Positions 34,969-47,051 of a stretch of DNA of 64,000 nt are shown here, one piece after another. A program made the position numbers and the translations under genes. Source of the DNA: Antitrichia curtipendula (Eukaryota > Streptophyta > Bryopsida > Hypnales > Leucodontaceae); the NCBI GenBank assembly GCA_951230915.1, contig OX579636.1:35399567-35463566 (forward strand), read 5' to 3'. Every line of letters starts with the position of its first letter. The first letter of the stretch is position 1. Below the pieces are notes generated by a model. It saw only the letters and a program-made list of their open reading frames with translations. It did no database searches and was not told where the DNA came from.

Positions 34969-37900
34969 AATTTTATTTGTGTAATGTAATCCTACGAGGG
35001 TTTGGGATTGAACTGGAATACTACTTCCCTTATGTTCTAATTCAAGTGGAACGGTATTTTATTGTAATGGGGATATGGAAATATGGGTTGGGATTGACAA
35101 TTTCAAATGAAATAGTATCCAAGTTGTTTTGAGTTCAAGCATTCCACTAGAAAATTTTATTTGTGTAATGGGATCCTACGCGGGTTTGGGATTGAAGTGA
35201 AACACTAGTTCCCTTATGTTCTAATTCAAGTGGAACGGTATTGTATTGTAATGGGGATATGTAAATATGGGTTGGGATTGACAATTTCAAATGAAATAGT
35301 ATCCAAGTTGTTTTGAATTCAAGCATTCCACTAGAAAATTTTATTTGTGTAATGTAATCCTACGAGGGTTTGGGATTGAACTGGAATACTAGTTCCCTTA
35401 TTTTTTTATTCAAGTGGAACGGTATTTTATTGTAATGGGGATATGGAAATATGGGTTGGGATTGACAATTTCATATAAAATAGTATCCAAGTTCATTTGA
35501 ATTCAAGCATTCCACTAGAAAATTTTATTTGTGTAATGGGATCCAACAGGGGTTTGGGATTGAACTGAAATACTAGTTCCCTTATTTTCTAATTCAAGTG
35601 GAACGGTATTTTATTGTAATAGGGATATGGAAATATGGGTAGGCATTGACAATTTCAAAAGAAATAGTATCCAAGTTGTTTTGAATTCAAGCATTCCACT
35701 AGAAAATTTTATTTGTGTAATGTAATCCTACGAGGGTTTGGGATTGAACTGGAATACTAGTTCCCTTATTTTTTTATTCAAGTGGACCGGTATTTTATTG
35801 TAATGGGGATATGGAAATATGGGTTGGGATTGACAATTTCAAATGAAATAGTATCCAAGTTATTTTGAATTCAAGCATTCGACTAGGAAATTTTATTTGT
35901 GTAATGGGATCCTACGAGGGCTTGGGATTCAAGTGAAACACTAGTTCCCTTATTTTCTAATTCAAGTGGAACGGTATTTTATTGTAATGGGGATATGTAA
36001 ATATGGGTTGGGATTGACAATTTCAAATGAAATAGTATCGAAGCTGTTTTGAATAGAAGCATTCCACTAGAAAATTTTATTTGTCTAATGGGATCCTACG
36101 TGGGTTTGGGATTGAAGTGAAAGACTAGTTCCCTTATGTTCTAATTCAAGTGGAACGGTATTTTATTGTAATGGGGATATGGAAATATGGGTTGGGATTG
36201 ACAATTTCAAATGAAATAGTATCTAAGTTGTTTTGAATTCAAGCATTCCACTAGAAAATTTTATTTGTATAATGGGATCCTTACGAGGGTTTGGGATTGA
36301 ACTGAAATACTAGTTCCCTTATTTTCTAATTCAAGTGGAACGGTATTTTATTGTAATGGGGATATGGAAATATGGGTTGGAATTGACACAATTTTAAATG
36401 AAATAGTATCCAAGTTGTTTTGAATTAAAGCATTCTACTAGAAAATTTTATTTGTGTAATGGGATCCTACGAGGGCTTGGGAATGAACTGAAAGACTAGT
36501 TCCCTTATTTTCTAATTCAAGTGGAACGGTATTTTATTGTAATGGGGATATGGAAATATGGGTTGGGATTGCCAATTTCAAATGAAATAGTATCCAAGCT
36601 GTTTTGAATTCAAGCATTCCACTAGAAAATTTTATTTGTGTAATGGGATCCTACGCGGGTTTGGGATTGAAGTGAAACACTAGTTCCCTTATTTTTTTAT
36701 TCAAGTGGACCGGTATTTTATTGTAATGGGGATATGGAAATATGGGTTGGGATTGACAATTTCAAATGAAATAGTATCCAAGTTATTTTGAATTCAAGCA
36801 TTCGACTAGGAAATTTTATTTGTGTAATGGGATCCTACGAGGGCTTGGGATTGAACTGAAAGACTAGTTCCCTTATTTTCTAATTCAAGTGGACCGGTAT
36901 TTTATTGTAATGGGGATATGGAAATATGGGTTGGGATTGACAATTTCAAATGAAATAGTATCCAAGTTGTTTTGAATTCAAGCATTCCACTAGAAAATTT
37001 TATTTGTGTAATGGGATCCTACGAGGGCTTGGGATTGAACTGAAAGACTAGTTCCCTTATTTTCTAATTCAAGTGGACCGGTATTTTATTGTAATGGGGA
37101 TATGGAAATATGGGTTGGGATTGACAATTTCAAATGAAATAGTATCCAAGTTGTTTTGAATTCAAGCATTCCACTAGAAAATTTTATTTGTGTAATGGGA
37201 TCCTACGCGGGTTTGGGATTGAAGTGAAACACTAGTTCCCTTATTTTCTAATTCAAGTGGAACGGTATTTTATTGTAATAGGGATATGGAAATATGGGTA
37301 GGCATTGACAATTTCAAACGAAATAGTATCCAAGTTGTTTTGAATTCAAGCATTCCACTAGAAAATTTTATTTGTGTAATGTAATCCTACGAGGGTTTGG
37401 GATTGAACTGGAATACTAGTTCCCTTATTTTTTTATTCAAGTGGAACGGTATTTTATTGTAATGGGGATATGGAAATATGGGTTGGGATTGACAATTTCA
37501 AATGAAATAGTATCCAAGTTATTTTGAATTCAAGCATTCCACTAGAAAATTTTATTTGTATAATGGGATCCTTACGAGGGTTTGGGATTGAACTGAAATA
37601 CTAGTTCCCTTATTTTCTAATTCAAGTGAAACGGTATTTTATTGTAATGGGGATATGGAAATATGGGTTGGAATTGACAATTTCAAATGAAATAGTATCC
37701 AAGTTGTTTTGAATTCAAGCATTCCACTAGAAAATTTTATTTGTGTAATGGGATCCTACGAGGGCTTGGGATTGAACTGAAAGACTAGTTCCCTTACCTT
37801 CTAGTTCATGTGGAACGGTATTTTATTGTAATAGGGATATGGAAATATGGGTAGGCATTGACAATTTCAAACGAAATAGTATCCAAGTTGTTTTGAATTC

Positions 37901-39071
37901 AAGCATTCCACTAGAAAATTTTATTTGTGTAATGTAATCCTACGAGGTTTTGGGATTGAACTGGAATACTAGTTCCCTTTTTTTTTTATTCAAGTGGAAC
38001 AGTATTTTATTGTAATGGGGATATGGAAATATGGGTTGGGATTGACAATTTCAAATGAAATAGTATCCAAGCTGTTTTGAATTCAAGCATTCCACTAGAA
38101 TATTTTATTTGTGTAATGGGATCCTACGCGGGTTTGGGATTGAAGTGAAACACTAGTTCCCTTATGTTCTAATTCAAGTGGAACGGTATTTTGTTGTAAT
38201 GGGGATATGGAAATATGGGTTGGGATTGACAATTTCAAATGAAATAGTATCCAAGTTGTTTTGAATTCAAGCATTCCACTAGAACATTTTATTTTTGTAA
38301 TGTAATCCTACGAGGGTTTGGGATTGAACTGGAATACTAGTTCCCTTATTTTTTTATTCAAGTGGAACGGTATTTTATTGTAATGGGGATATGGAAATAT
38401 GGGTTGGGATTGCCAATTTCAACTGAAATAGTATCCAAGCTGTTTTGAATTCAAGCATTCCACTAGAAAATTTTATTTGTGTAATGTAATCCTACGAGGG
38501 TTTGGGATTGAACTGGAATACTAGTTCCCTTATTTTTTTATTCAAGTGGAACGGTATTTTATTGTAATGGGGATATGTAAATATGGGTTGGGATTGACAA
38601 TTTCAAATGAAATAGTATCCAAGCTGTTTTGAATTCAAGCATTCCACTAGAAAATTTTATTTGTGTAATGGGATCCTACGCGGGTTTGGGATTGAAGTGA
38701 AACACTAGTTCCCTTATGTTCTAATTCAAGTGGACCGGTATTTTATTGTAATGGGGATATGGAAATTTGGGTCGGCATTGACAATTTCAAACGAAATAGT
38801 ATCCAAGTTGTTTTGAATTCAAGCATTCCACTAGAAAATTTTATTTGTGTAATGTAATCCTACGAGGGTTTGGGATTGAACTGGAATACTAGTTCCCTTA
38901 TTTTTTTATTCAAGTGGAACGGTATTTTATTGTAATGGGGATATGTAAATATGGGTTGGGATTGACAATTTCAAATGAAATAGTATCCAAGCTGTTTTGA
39001 ATTCAAGCATTCCACTAGAAAATTTTATTTGTGTAATGGGATCCTACGCGGGTTTGGGATTGAAGTGAAAC
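34969..39071 (+). repeat. Mixed domain of about 22 monomers
   Basis: The commonest alternation is AATCCTACGAGGG with TTATTTTTTTATTC and CCTACGCGGG with GAAGTGAAACAC. Marks shared with other domains include TTCATATAAAATAG with GTTCATTTG (35471, again at 42651), AATAGGGATATGG with GGGTAGGCATTGAC, and ATTCGACTAGG. Two successive monomers near 36830-37200 (GGGCTTGG, GAACTGAAAGAC, GTGGACCGG) are almost the same. Near 37978 the T-run reaches ten bases, as it does near 43499. Confidence 0.82.
37210..38380 (+). repeat. Long-range duplicate of 42731-43901
   Basis: The segment holds AATAGGGATATGG with GGGTAGGCATTGAC, a GTTATTTTG monomer, GTATAATGGGATCCTTAC, the rare TTCTAGTTCATGTGG (37801), GAGGTTTTGGG with a ten-T run and GTGGAACAG, then ACTAGAATATT. 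The same series appears about 5,521 bp downstream (TTCTAGTTCATGTGG at 43321). Differences seen are few, for example TTACCTTCTAG against TTACATTCTAG and TTTTGTTG against TTTTATTG. Confidence 0.88.
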
Positions 39072-40727
39072 ACTAGTTCCCTTATGTTCTAATTCAAGTG
39101 GAACGGTATTTTATTGTAATAGGGATATGGAAATATGGGTCGGCATTGACAATTTCAAACGAAATAGTATCCAAGTTGTTTTGAATTCAAGCATTCCACT
39201 AGAAAATTTTATTTGTGTAATGTAATCCTACGAGGGTTTGGGATTGAACTGGAATACTAGTTTCCTTATTTTTTTATTTAAGTGGACCGGTATTTTATTG
39301 TAATGGGGATATGTAAATATGGGTTGGGATTGACAATTTCAAATGAAATAGTATCCAAGCTGTTTTGAATTCAAGCATTCCACTAGAAAATTTTATTTGT
39401 GTAATGGGATCCCACGCGGGTTTGGGATTGAAGTGAAACACTAGTTCCCTTATGTTCTAATTCAAGTGGAACGGTATTTTATTGTAATGGGGATATGTAA
39501 ATATGGGTTGGGATTGACAATTTCAAATGAAATAGTATCCAAGTTGTTTTGAATTCAAGCATTCCACTAGAAAATTTTATTTGTGTAATGTAATCCTACG
39601 AGGGTTTGGGATTGAACTGGAATACTAGTTCCCTTATGTTCTAATTCAAGTGGAACGGTATTTTATTGTAATGGGGATATGTAAATATGGGTTGGGATTG
39701 ACAATTTCAAATGAAATAGTATCCAAGTTGTTTTGAATTCAAGCATTCCACTAGAACATTTTATTTGTGTAATGTAATCCTACGAGGGTTTGGGATTGAA
39801 CTGGAATACTAGTTCCCTTATGTTCTAATTCAAGTGGAACGGTATTTTATTGTAATGGGGATATGGAAATATGGGTTGGGATTGCCAATTTCAAATGAAA
39901 TAGTATCCAAGCTGTTTTGAATTCAAGCATTCCACTAGAAAATTTTATTTGTGTAATGGGATCCTACGCGGGTTTGGGATTGAAGTGAAACACTAGTTCC
40001 CTTATGTTCTAATTCAAGTGGACCGGTATTTTATTGTAATGGGGATATGGAAATATAGGTTGGGATTGCCAATTTCAAATGAAATAGTATCCAAGCTGTT
40101 TTGAATTCAAGCATTCCACTAGAAAATTTTATTTGTGTAATGGGATCCTACGAGGGCTTGGGATTGAACTGAAATACTAGTTCCCTTATATTCTAATTCA
40201 AGTGGAACGGTATTTTATTGTAATAGGGATATGGAAATATGGGTAGGCATTGACAATTTCAAACGAAATAGTATCCAAGTTGTTTTGAATTCAAGCATTC
40301 CACTAGAAAATTTTATTTGTGTAATGTAATCCTACGAGGGTTTGGGATTGAACTGGAATACTAGTTCCCTTATTTTTTTATTCAAGTGGAACGGTATTTT
40401 ATTGTAATGGGGATATGGAAATATGGGTTGGGATTGCCAATTTCAAATGAAATAGTATCCAAGCTGTTTTGAATTCAAGCATTCCACTAGAAAATTTCAT
40501 TTGTGTAATGGGATCCTACGCGGGTTTGGGATTGAAGTGAAACACTAGTTCCCTTATGTTCTAATTCAAGTGGAACGGTATTTTATTGTAATGGGGATAT
40601 GGAAATATGGGTTGGGATTGACAATTTCAAATGAAATAGTATCCAAGTTGTTTTGAATTCAAGCATTCCACTAGAAAATTTTATTTGTGTAATGTAATCC
40701 TACGAGGGTTTGGGATTGAACTGGAAT
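39072..40727 (+). repeat. 9-monomer HOR, copy 1 (1,656 bp)
   Basis: Diagnostic marks in order: AATAGGGATATGG with GGGTCGGCATTGAC and TTTCAAACGAAAT, TTTCCTTATTTTTTTATTTA with GTGGACCGG, GATCCCACGCGGG, ACTAGAACATT, GTGGACCGG with AAATATAGG, GGGCTTGG with GAACTGAAATAC and TTATATTC, then AAAATTTCATTTG. A further related monomer pair precedes it (GGGTCGGCATTG also at 38773, 368 bp upstream). Confidence 0.93.
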
Positions 40728-42199
40728 ACTAGTTCCCTTATGTTCTAATTCAAGTGGAACGGTATTTTATTGTAATAGGGATATGGAAATATGGGTCGGC
40801 ATTGACAATTTCAAACGAAATAGTATCCAAGTTGTTTTGAATTCAAGCATTCCACTAGAAAATTTTATTTGTGTAATGTAATCCTACGAGGGTTTGGGAT
40901 TGAACTGGAATACTAGTTTCCTTATTTTTTTATTTAAGTGGACCGGTATTTTATTGTAATGGGGATATGTAAATATGGGTTGGGATTGACAATTTCAAAT
41001 GAAATAGTATCCAAGCTGTTTTGAATTCAAGCATTCCACTAGAAAATTTTATTTGTGTAATGGGATCCCACGCGGGTTTGGGATTGAAGTGAAACACTAG
41101 TTCCCTTATGTTCTAATTCAAGTGGAACGGTATTTTATTGTAATGGGGATATGTAAATATGGGTTGGGATTGACAATTTCAAATGAAATAGTATCCAAGT
41201 TGTTTTGAATTCAAGCATTCCACTAGAAAATTTTATTTGTGTAATGTAATCCTACGAGGGTTTGGGATTGAACTGGAATACTAGTTCCCTTATGTTCTAA
41301 TTCAAGTGGAACGGTATTTTATTGTAATGGGGATATGTAAATATGGGTTGGGATTGACAATTTCAAATGAAATAGTATCCAAGTTGTTTTGAATTCAAGC
41401 ATTCCACTAGAACATTTTATTTGTGTAATGTAATCCTACGAGGGTTTGGGATTGAACTGGAATACTAGTTCCCTTATGTTCTAATTCAAGTGGAACGGTA
41501 TTTTATTGTAATGGGGATATGGAAATATGGGTTGGGATTGCCAATTTCAAATGAAATAGTATCCAAGCTGTTTTGAATTCAAGCATTCCACTAGAAAATT
41601 TTATTTGTGTAATGGGATCCTACGCGGGTTTGGGATTGAAGTGAAACACTAGTTCCCTTATGTTCTAATTCAAGTGGACCGGTATTTTATTGTAATGGGG
41701 ATATGGAAATATAGGTTGGGATTGCCAATTTCAAATGAAATAGTATCCAAGCTGTTTTGAATTCAAGCATTCCACTAGAAAATTTTATTTGTGTAATGTA
41801 ATCCTACGAGGGTTTGGGATTGAACTGGAATACTAGTTCCCTTATTTTTTTATTCAAGTGGAACGGTATTTTATTGTAATGGGGATATGGAAATATGGGT
41901 TGGGATTGCCAATTTCAAATGAAATAGTATCCAAGCTGTTTTGAATTCAAGCATTCCACTAGAAAATTTCATTTGTGTAATGGGATCCTACGCGGGTTTG
42001 GGATTGAAGTGAAACACTAGTTCCCTTATGTTCTAATTCAAGTGGAACGGTATTTTATTGTAATGGGGATATGGAAATATGGGTTGGGATTGACAATTTC
42101 AAATGAAATAGTATCCAAGTTGTTTTGAATTCAAGCATTCCACTAGAAAATTTTATTTGTGTAATGTAATCCTACGAGGGTTTGGGATTGAACTGGAAT
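40728..42199 (+). repeat. 9-monomer HOR, copy 2, shortened to eight monomers (1,472 bp)
   Basis: Marks of copy 1 recur at an offset of 1,656 bp as far as AAATATAGG. The GGGCTTGG/TTATATTC monomer is then missing, and the remaining marks (AAAATTTCATTTG) recur at an offset of 1,472 bp. One 184-bp monomer was therefore deleted in copy 2 or gained in copy 1. After 42200 a third start (AATAGGGATATGG) is seen, but it has GGGTAGGCATTG and departs from the pattern. Confidence 0.93.
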
Positions 42200-45100
42200 A
42201 CTAGTTCCCTTATGTTCTAATTCAAGTGGAACGGTATTTTATTGTAATAGGGATATGGAAATATGGGTAGGCATTGACAATTTCAAATGAAATAGTATCC
42301 AAGTTGTTTTGAGTTCAAGCATTCCACTAGAAAATTTTATTTGTGTAATGGGATCCTACGAGGGTTTGTGATTGTAGTGAAACACTAGTTCTCTTATGTT
42401 CTAATTCAAGTGGAACGGTATTGTATTGTAATGGGGATATGTAAATATGGGTTGGGATTGACAATTTTAAATGAAATAGTATCCAAGTTGTTTTGAATTC
42501 AAGCATTCCACTAGAAAATTTTATTTGTGTAATGTAATCCTACGGGGGTTTGGGATTGAACTGGAATACTAGTTCCCTTATTTTTTTATTCAAGTGGAAC
42601 GGTATTTTATTGTAATGGGGATATGGAAATATGGGTTGGGATTGCCAATTTCATATAAAATAGTATCCAAGTTCATTTGAATTCAAGCATTCCACTAGAA
42701 AATTTTATTTGTGTAATGGGATCCAACAGGGGTTTGGGATTGAAGTGAAATACTAGTTCCCTTATTTTCTAATTCAAGTGGAACGGTATTTTATTGTAAT
42801 AGGGATATGGAAATATGGGTAGGCATTGACAATTTCAAACGAAATAGTATCCAAGTTGTTTTGAATTCAAGCATTCCACTAGAAAATTTTATTTGTGTAA
42901 TGTAATCCTACGAGGGTTTGGGATTGAACTGGAATACTAGTTCCCTTATTTTTTTATTCAAGTGGAACGGTATTTTATTGTAATGGGGATATGGAAATAT
43001 GGGTTGGGATTGACAATTTCAAATGAAATAGTATCCAAGTTATTTTGAATTCAAGCATTCCACTAGAAAATTTTATTTGTATAATGGGATCCTTACAAGG
43101 GTTTGGGATTGAACTGAAATACTAGTTCCCTTATTTTCTAATTCAAGTGGAACGGTATTTTATTGTAATGGGGATATGGAAATATGGGTTGGAATTGACA
43201 ATTTCAAATGAAAAAGTATCCAAGTTGTTTTGAATTCAAGCATTCCACTAGAAAATTTTATTTGTGTAATGGGATCCTACGAGGGCTTGGGATTGAACTG
43301 AAAGACTAGTTCCCTTACATTCTAGTTCATGTGGAACGGTATTTTATTGTAATAGGGATATGGAAATATGGGTAGGCATTGACAATTTCAAACGAAATAG
43401 TATCCAAGTTGTTTTGAATTCAAGCATTCCACTAGAAAATTTTATTTGTGTAATGTAATCCTACGAGGTTTTGGGATTGAACTGGAATACTAGTTCCCTT
43501 TTTTTTTTATTCAAGTGGAACAGTATTTTATTGTAATGGGGATATGGAAATATGGGTTGGGATTGACAATTTCAAATGAAATAGTATCCAAGCTGTTTTG
43601 AATTCAAGCATTCCACTAGAATATTTTATTTGTGTAATGGGATCCTACGCGGGTTTGGGATTGAAGTGAAACACTAGTTCCCTTATGTTCTAATTCAAGT
43701 GGAACGGTATTTTATTGTAATGGGGATATGGAAATATGGGTTGGGATTGCCAATTTCATATGAAATAGTATCCAAGTTGTTTTGAATTCAAGCATTCCAC
43801 TAGAAAATTTTATTTGTGTAATGTAATCCTACGAGGGTTTGGGATTGAACTGGAATACTAGTTCCCTTATTTTTTTATTCAAGCGGAACGGTATTTTATT
43901 GTAATGGGGATATGTAAATATGGGTTGGGATTGACAATTTCAAATGAAATAGTATCCAAGTTGTTTTGAATTAAAGCATTCCACTAGAAAATTTTATTTG
44001 TGTAATGGAATCCTACAAGGGTTTGGGATTGTACTGAAACACTAGTTCCCTTATGTTCTAATTCAAGTGGAACGGTATTTTATTATAATGGGGATATGGA
44101 AATATGGGTTGGGATTGACAATTTCATATGAAATAGTATCCAAGTTGTTTTGAATTCAAGCATTCCACTAGAAAATTTTATTTGTGTAATGGGATCCTAC
44201 GAGGGCTTGGGATTGAACTGAAATACTAGTTCCCTTATTTTCTAATTCAAGTGGAACGGTATTTTATTGTAATAGGGATATGGAAATATGGGTCGGCATT
44301 GACAATTTCAAACGAAATAGTATCCAAGTTGTTTTGAATTCAAGGATTCCACTAGAAAATTTTATTTGTGTAATGTAATCCTACGAGGGTTTGGGATTGA
44401 ACTGGAATACTAGTTCCCTTATTTTCTAATTCAAGTGGAACGGTATTTTATTGTAATGGGGATATGGAAATATGGGTTGGGATTGCCAATTTCAAATGAA
44501 ATAGTATCCAAGTTGTTTTGAATTCAAGAATTCCACTAGAAAATTTTATTTGTGTAATGGGATCCTACGAGGGCTTGGGATTGAACTGAAATACTAGTTC
44601 CCTTATTTTCTAATTCAAGTGGAACGGTATTTTATTGTAATAGGGATATGGAAATATGGGTAGGCATTGACAATTTCAAACGAAATAGTATCCAAGTTGT
44701 TTTGAATTCAAGCATTCCACTAGAAAATTTTATTTGTGTAATGTAATCCTACGAGGTTTTGGGATTGAACTGGAATACTAGTTCCCTTTATTTTTTATTC
44801 AAGTGGAACAGTATTTTATTGTAATGGGGATATGGAAATATGGGTTGGGATTGACAATTTCAAATGAAATAGTATCCAAGCTGTTTTGAATTCAAGCATT
44901 CCACTAGAAAATTTTATTTGTGTAATGGGATCCTACGCGGGTTTGGGATTGAAGTGAAACACTAGTTCCCTTATGTTCTAATTCAAGTGGAACGGTATTT
45001 TGTTGTAATGGGGATATGGAAATATGGGTTGGGATTGACAATTTCAAATGAAATAGTATCCAAGTTGTTTTGAATTCAAGCATTCCACTAGAAAATTTTA

Positions 45101-47051
45101 TTTGTGTAATGTAATCCTACGAGGGTTTGGGATTGAACTGGAATACTAGTTCCCTTATTTTTTTATTCAAGTGGAACGGTATTTTATTGTAATGGGGATA
45201 TGGAAATATGGGTTGGTATTGCCAATTTCAAATGAAATAGTATCCAAGCTGTTTTGAATTCAAGCATTCCACTAGAAAATTTTATTTGTGTAATGGGATC
45301 CTACGAGGGTTTGGGATTGAAGTGAAACACTAGTTCCCTTATGTTCTAATTCAAGTGGAACGGTATTGTATTGTAATGGGGATATGGAAATATGGGTTGG
45401 GATTGACAATTTTAAATGAAATAGTATCCAAGTTGTTTTGAATTCAAGCATTCCACTAGAAAATTTTATTTGTGTAATGGAATCCTACAAGGGTTTGGGA
45501 TTGTACTGAAACACTAGTTCCCTTATGTTCTAATTCAAGTGGACCGGTATTTTATTGTAATGGGGATATGGAAATATGGGTTGGGATTGCCAATTTCAAA
45601 TGAAATAGTATCCAAGCTGTTTTGAATTCAAGCATTCCACTAGAAATTTTATTTGTGTAATGGGATCCAACAGGGGTTTGGGATTGAACTGAAATACTAG
45701 TTCCCTTATTTTCTAATTCAAGTGGAACGGTATTTTATTGTAATGGGGATATGTAAATATGGGTTGGGATTGACAATTTTAAATGAAATAGTATCCAAGT
45801 TGTTTTGAATTCAAGCATTCCACTAGAAAATTTTATTTGTGTAATGGGATCCTACGAGGGCTTGGGATTGAACTGAAAGACTAGTTCCCTTATTTTCTAA
45901 TTCAAGTGGACCGGTATTTTATTGTAATGGGGATATGGAAATATGGGTTGGGATTGACAATTTCAAATGAAATAGTATCCAAGTTGTTTTGAATTCAAGC
46001 ATTCCACTAGAAAATTTTATTTGTGTAATGGAATCCTACAAGGGTTTGGAATTGTACTGAAACACTAGTTCCCTTATGTTCTAGTTCAAGTGGAACGGTA
46101 TTTTATTGTAATGGGGATATGGAAATATGGGTTGGGATTGACAATTTCATATGAAATAGTATCCAAGTTCATTTGAATTCAAGCATTCCACTAGAAAATT
46201 TTATTTGTGTAATGGGATCCAACAGGGGTTTGGGATTGAACTGAAATACTAGTTCCCTTATTTTCTAATTCAAGTGGAACGGTATTTTATTGTAATGGGG
46301 ATATGTAAATATGGGTTGGGATTGACAATTTTAAATGAAATAGTATCCAAGTTGTTTTGAATTCAAGCATTCCACTAGAAAATTTTATTTGTGTAATGGG
46401 ATCCTACGAGGGCTTGGGATTGAACTGAAAGACTAGTTCCCTTATTTTCTAATTCAAGTGGACCGGTATTTTATTGTAATGGGGATATGGAAATATGGGT
46501 TGGGATTGACAATTTCAAATGAAATAGTATCCAAGTTATTTTGAATTCAAGCATTCGACTAGGAAATTTTATTTGTGTAATGGGATCCTACGAGGGCTTG
46601 GGATTCAACTGAAAGACTAGTTCCCTTATTTTCTAATTCAAGTGGAACGGTATTTTATTGTAATGGGGATATGTAAATATAGGTTGGGATTGACAATTTC
46701 AAATGAAATAGTATCCAAGCTGTTTTCAGTAGAAGCATTCCACTAGAAAATTTTATTTGTGTAATGGAATCCTACAAGGGTTTGGGATTGAAGTGAAATA
46801 CTAGTTCCCTTATTTTCTAATTCAAGTGGAACGGTATTTTATTGTAATGGGGATATGTAAATATGGGTTGGGATTGACAATTTCAAATGAAATAGTATCC
46901 AAGTTGTTTTGAATTCAAGCATTCCACTAGAAAATTTTATTTGTATAATGGGATCCTTACGGGGGTTTGGGATTGAACTGAAATACTAGTTCCCTTATTT
47001 TCTAATTCAAGTGGAACGGTATTTTATTGTAATGGGGATATGGAAATATGG
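42200..47051 (+). repeat. Left flank of the large HOR, with partial copies
   Basis: Parts of this stretch match the large HOR to the right in order and marks: TTCAAGCGGAACGG (43880, 47193), a monomer with CAAGAATTCC (44525, 47838), TTGGTATTGCC (45214, 49448), the shortened ACTAGAAATTTTATTTG (45643, 49874) and ATTCGACTAGG. The offset changes between about 18 and 23 monomers, so several monomers were gained or lost. The CCAACAGGGG heads at 45669 and 46221 are three monomers (552 bp) apart. Confidence 0.82.
42731..43901 (+). repeat. Long-range duplicate of 37210-38380
   Basis: It repeats the marker series of the upstream segment at an offset of 30 monomers plus one base. The intervening sequence includes the complete 39072-42199 HOR pair. 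Either that pair expanded inside an older 30-monomer repeat, or the segment was copied across it. Confidence 0.88.

Noticed and set aside
31664..36081. A 24-monomer HOR in 31.7-36.1 kb, because the TTGTCTAATGG marks are 4,417 bp apart, the same as large HOR copy 1.
   Set aside because: The monomer order between these marks does not follow that of 47052-51468 and includes the 7-mer pair, so the equal distance appears coincidental.
37970..37990. Poly-T tract as a retrotransposon tail.
   Set aside because: The ten-T run is a small extension of the TTATTTTTTTATTC variant found in many monomers, without target-site duplication or flanking element.
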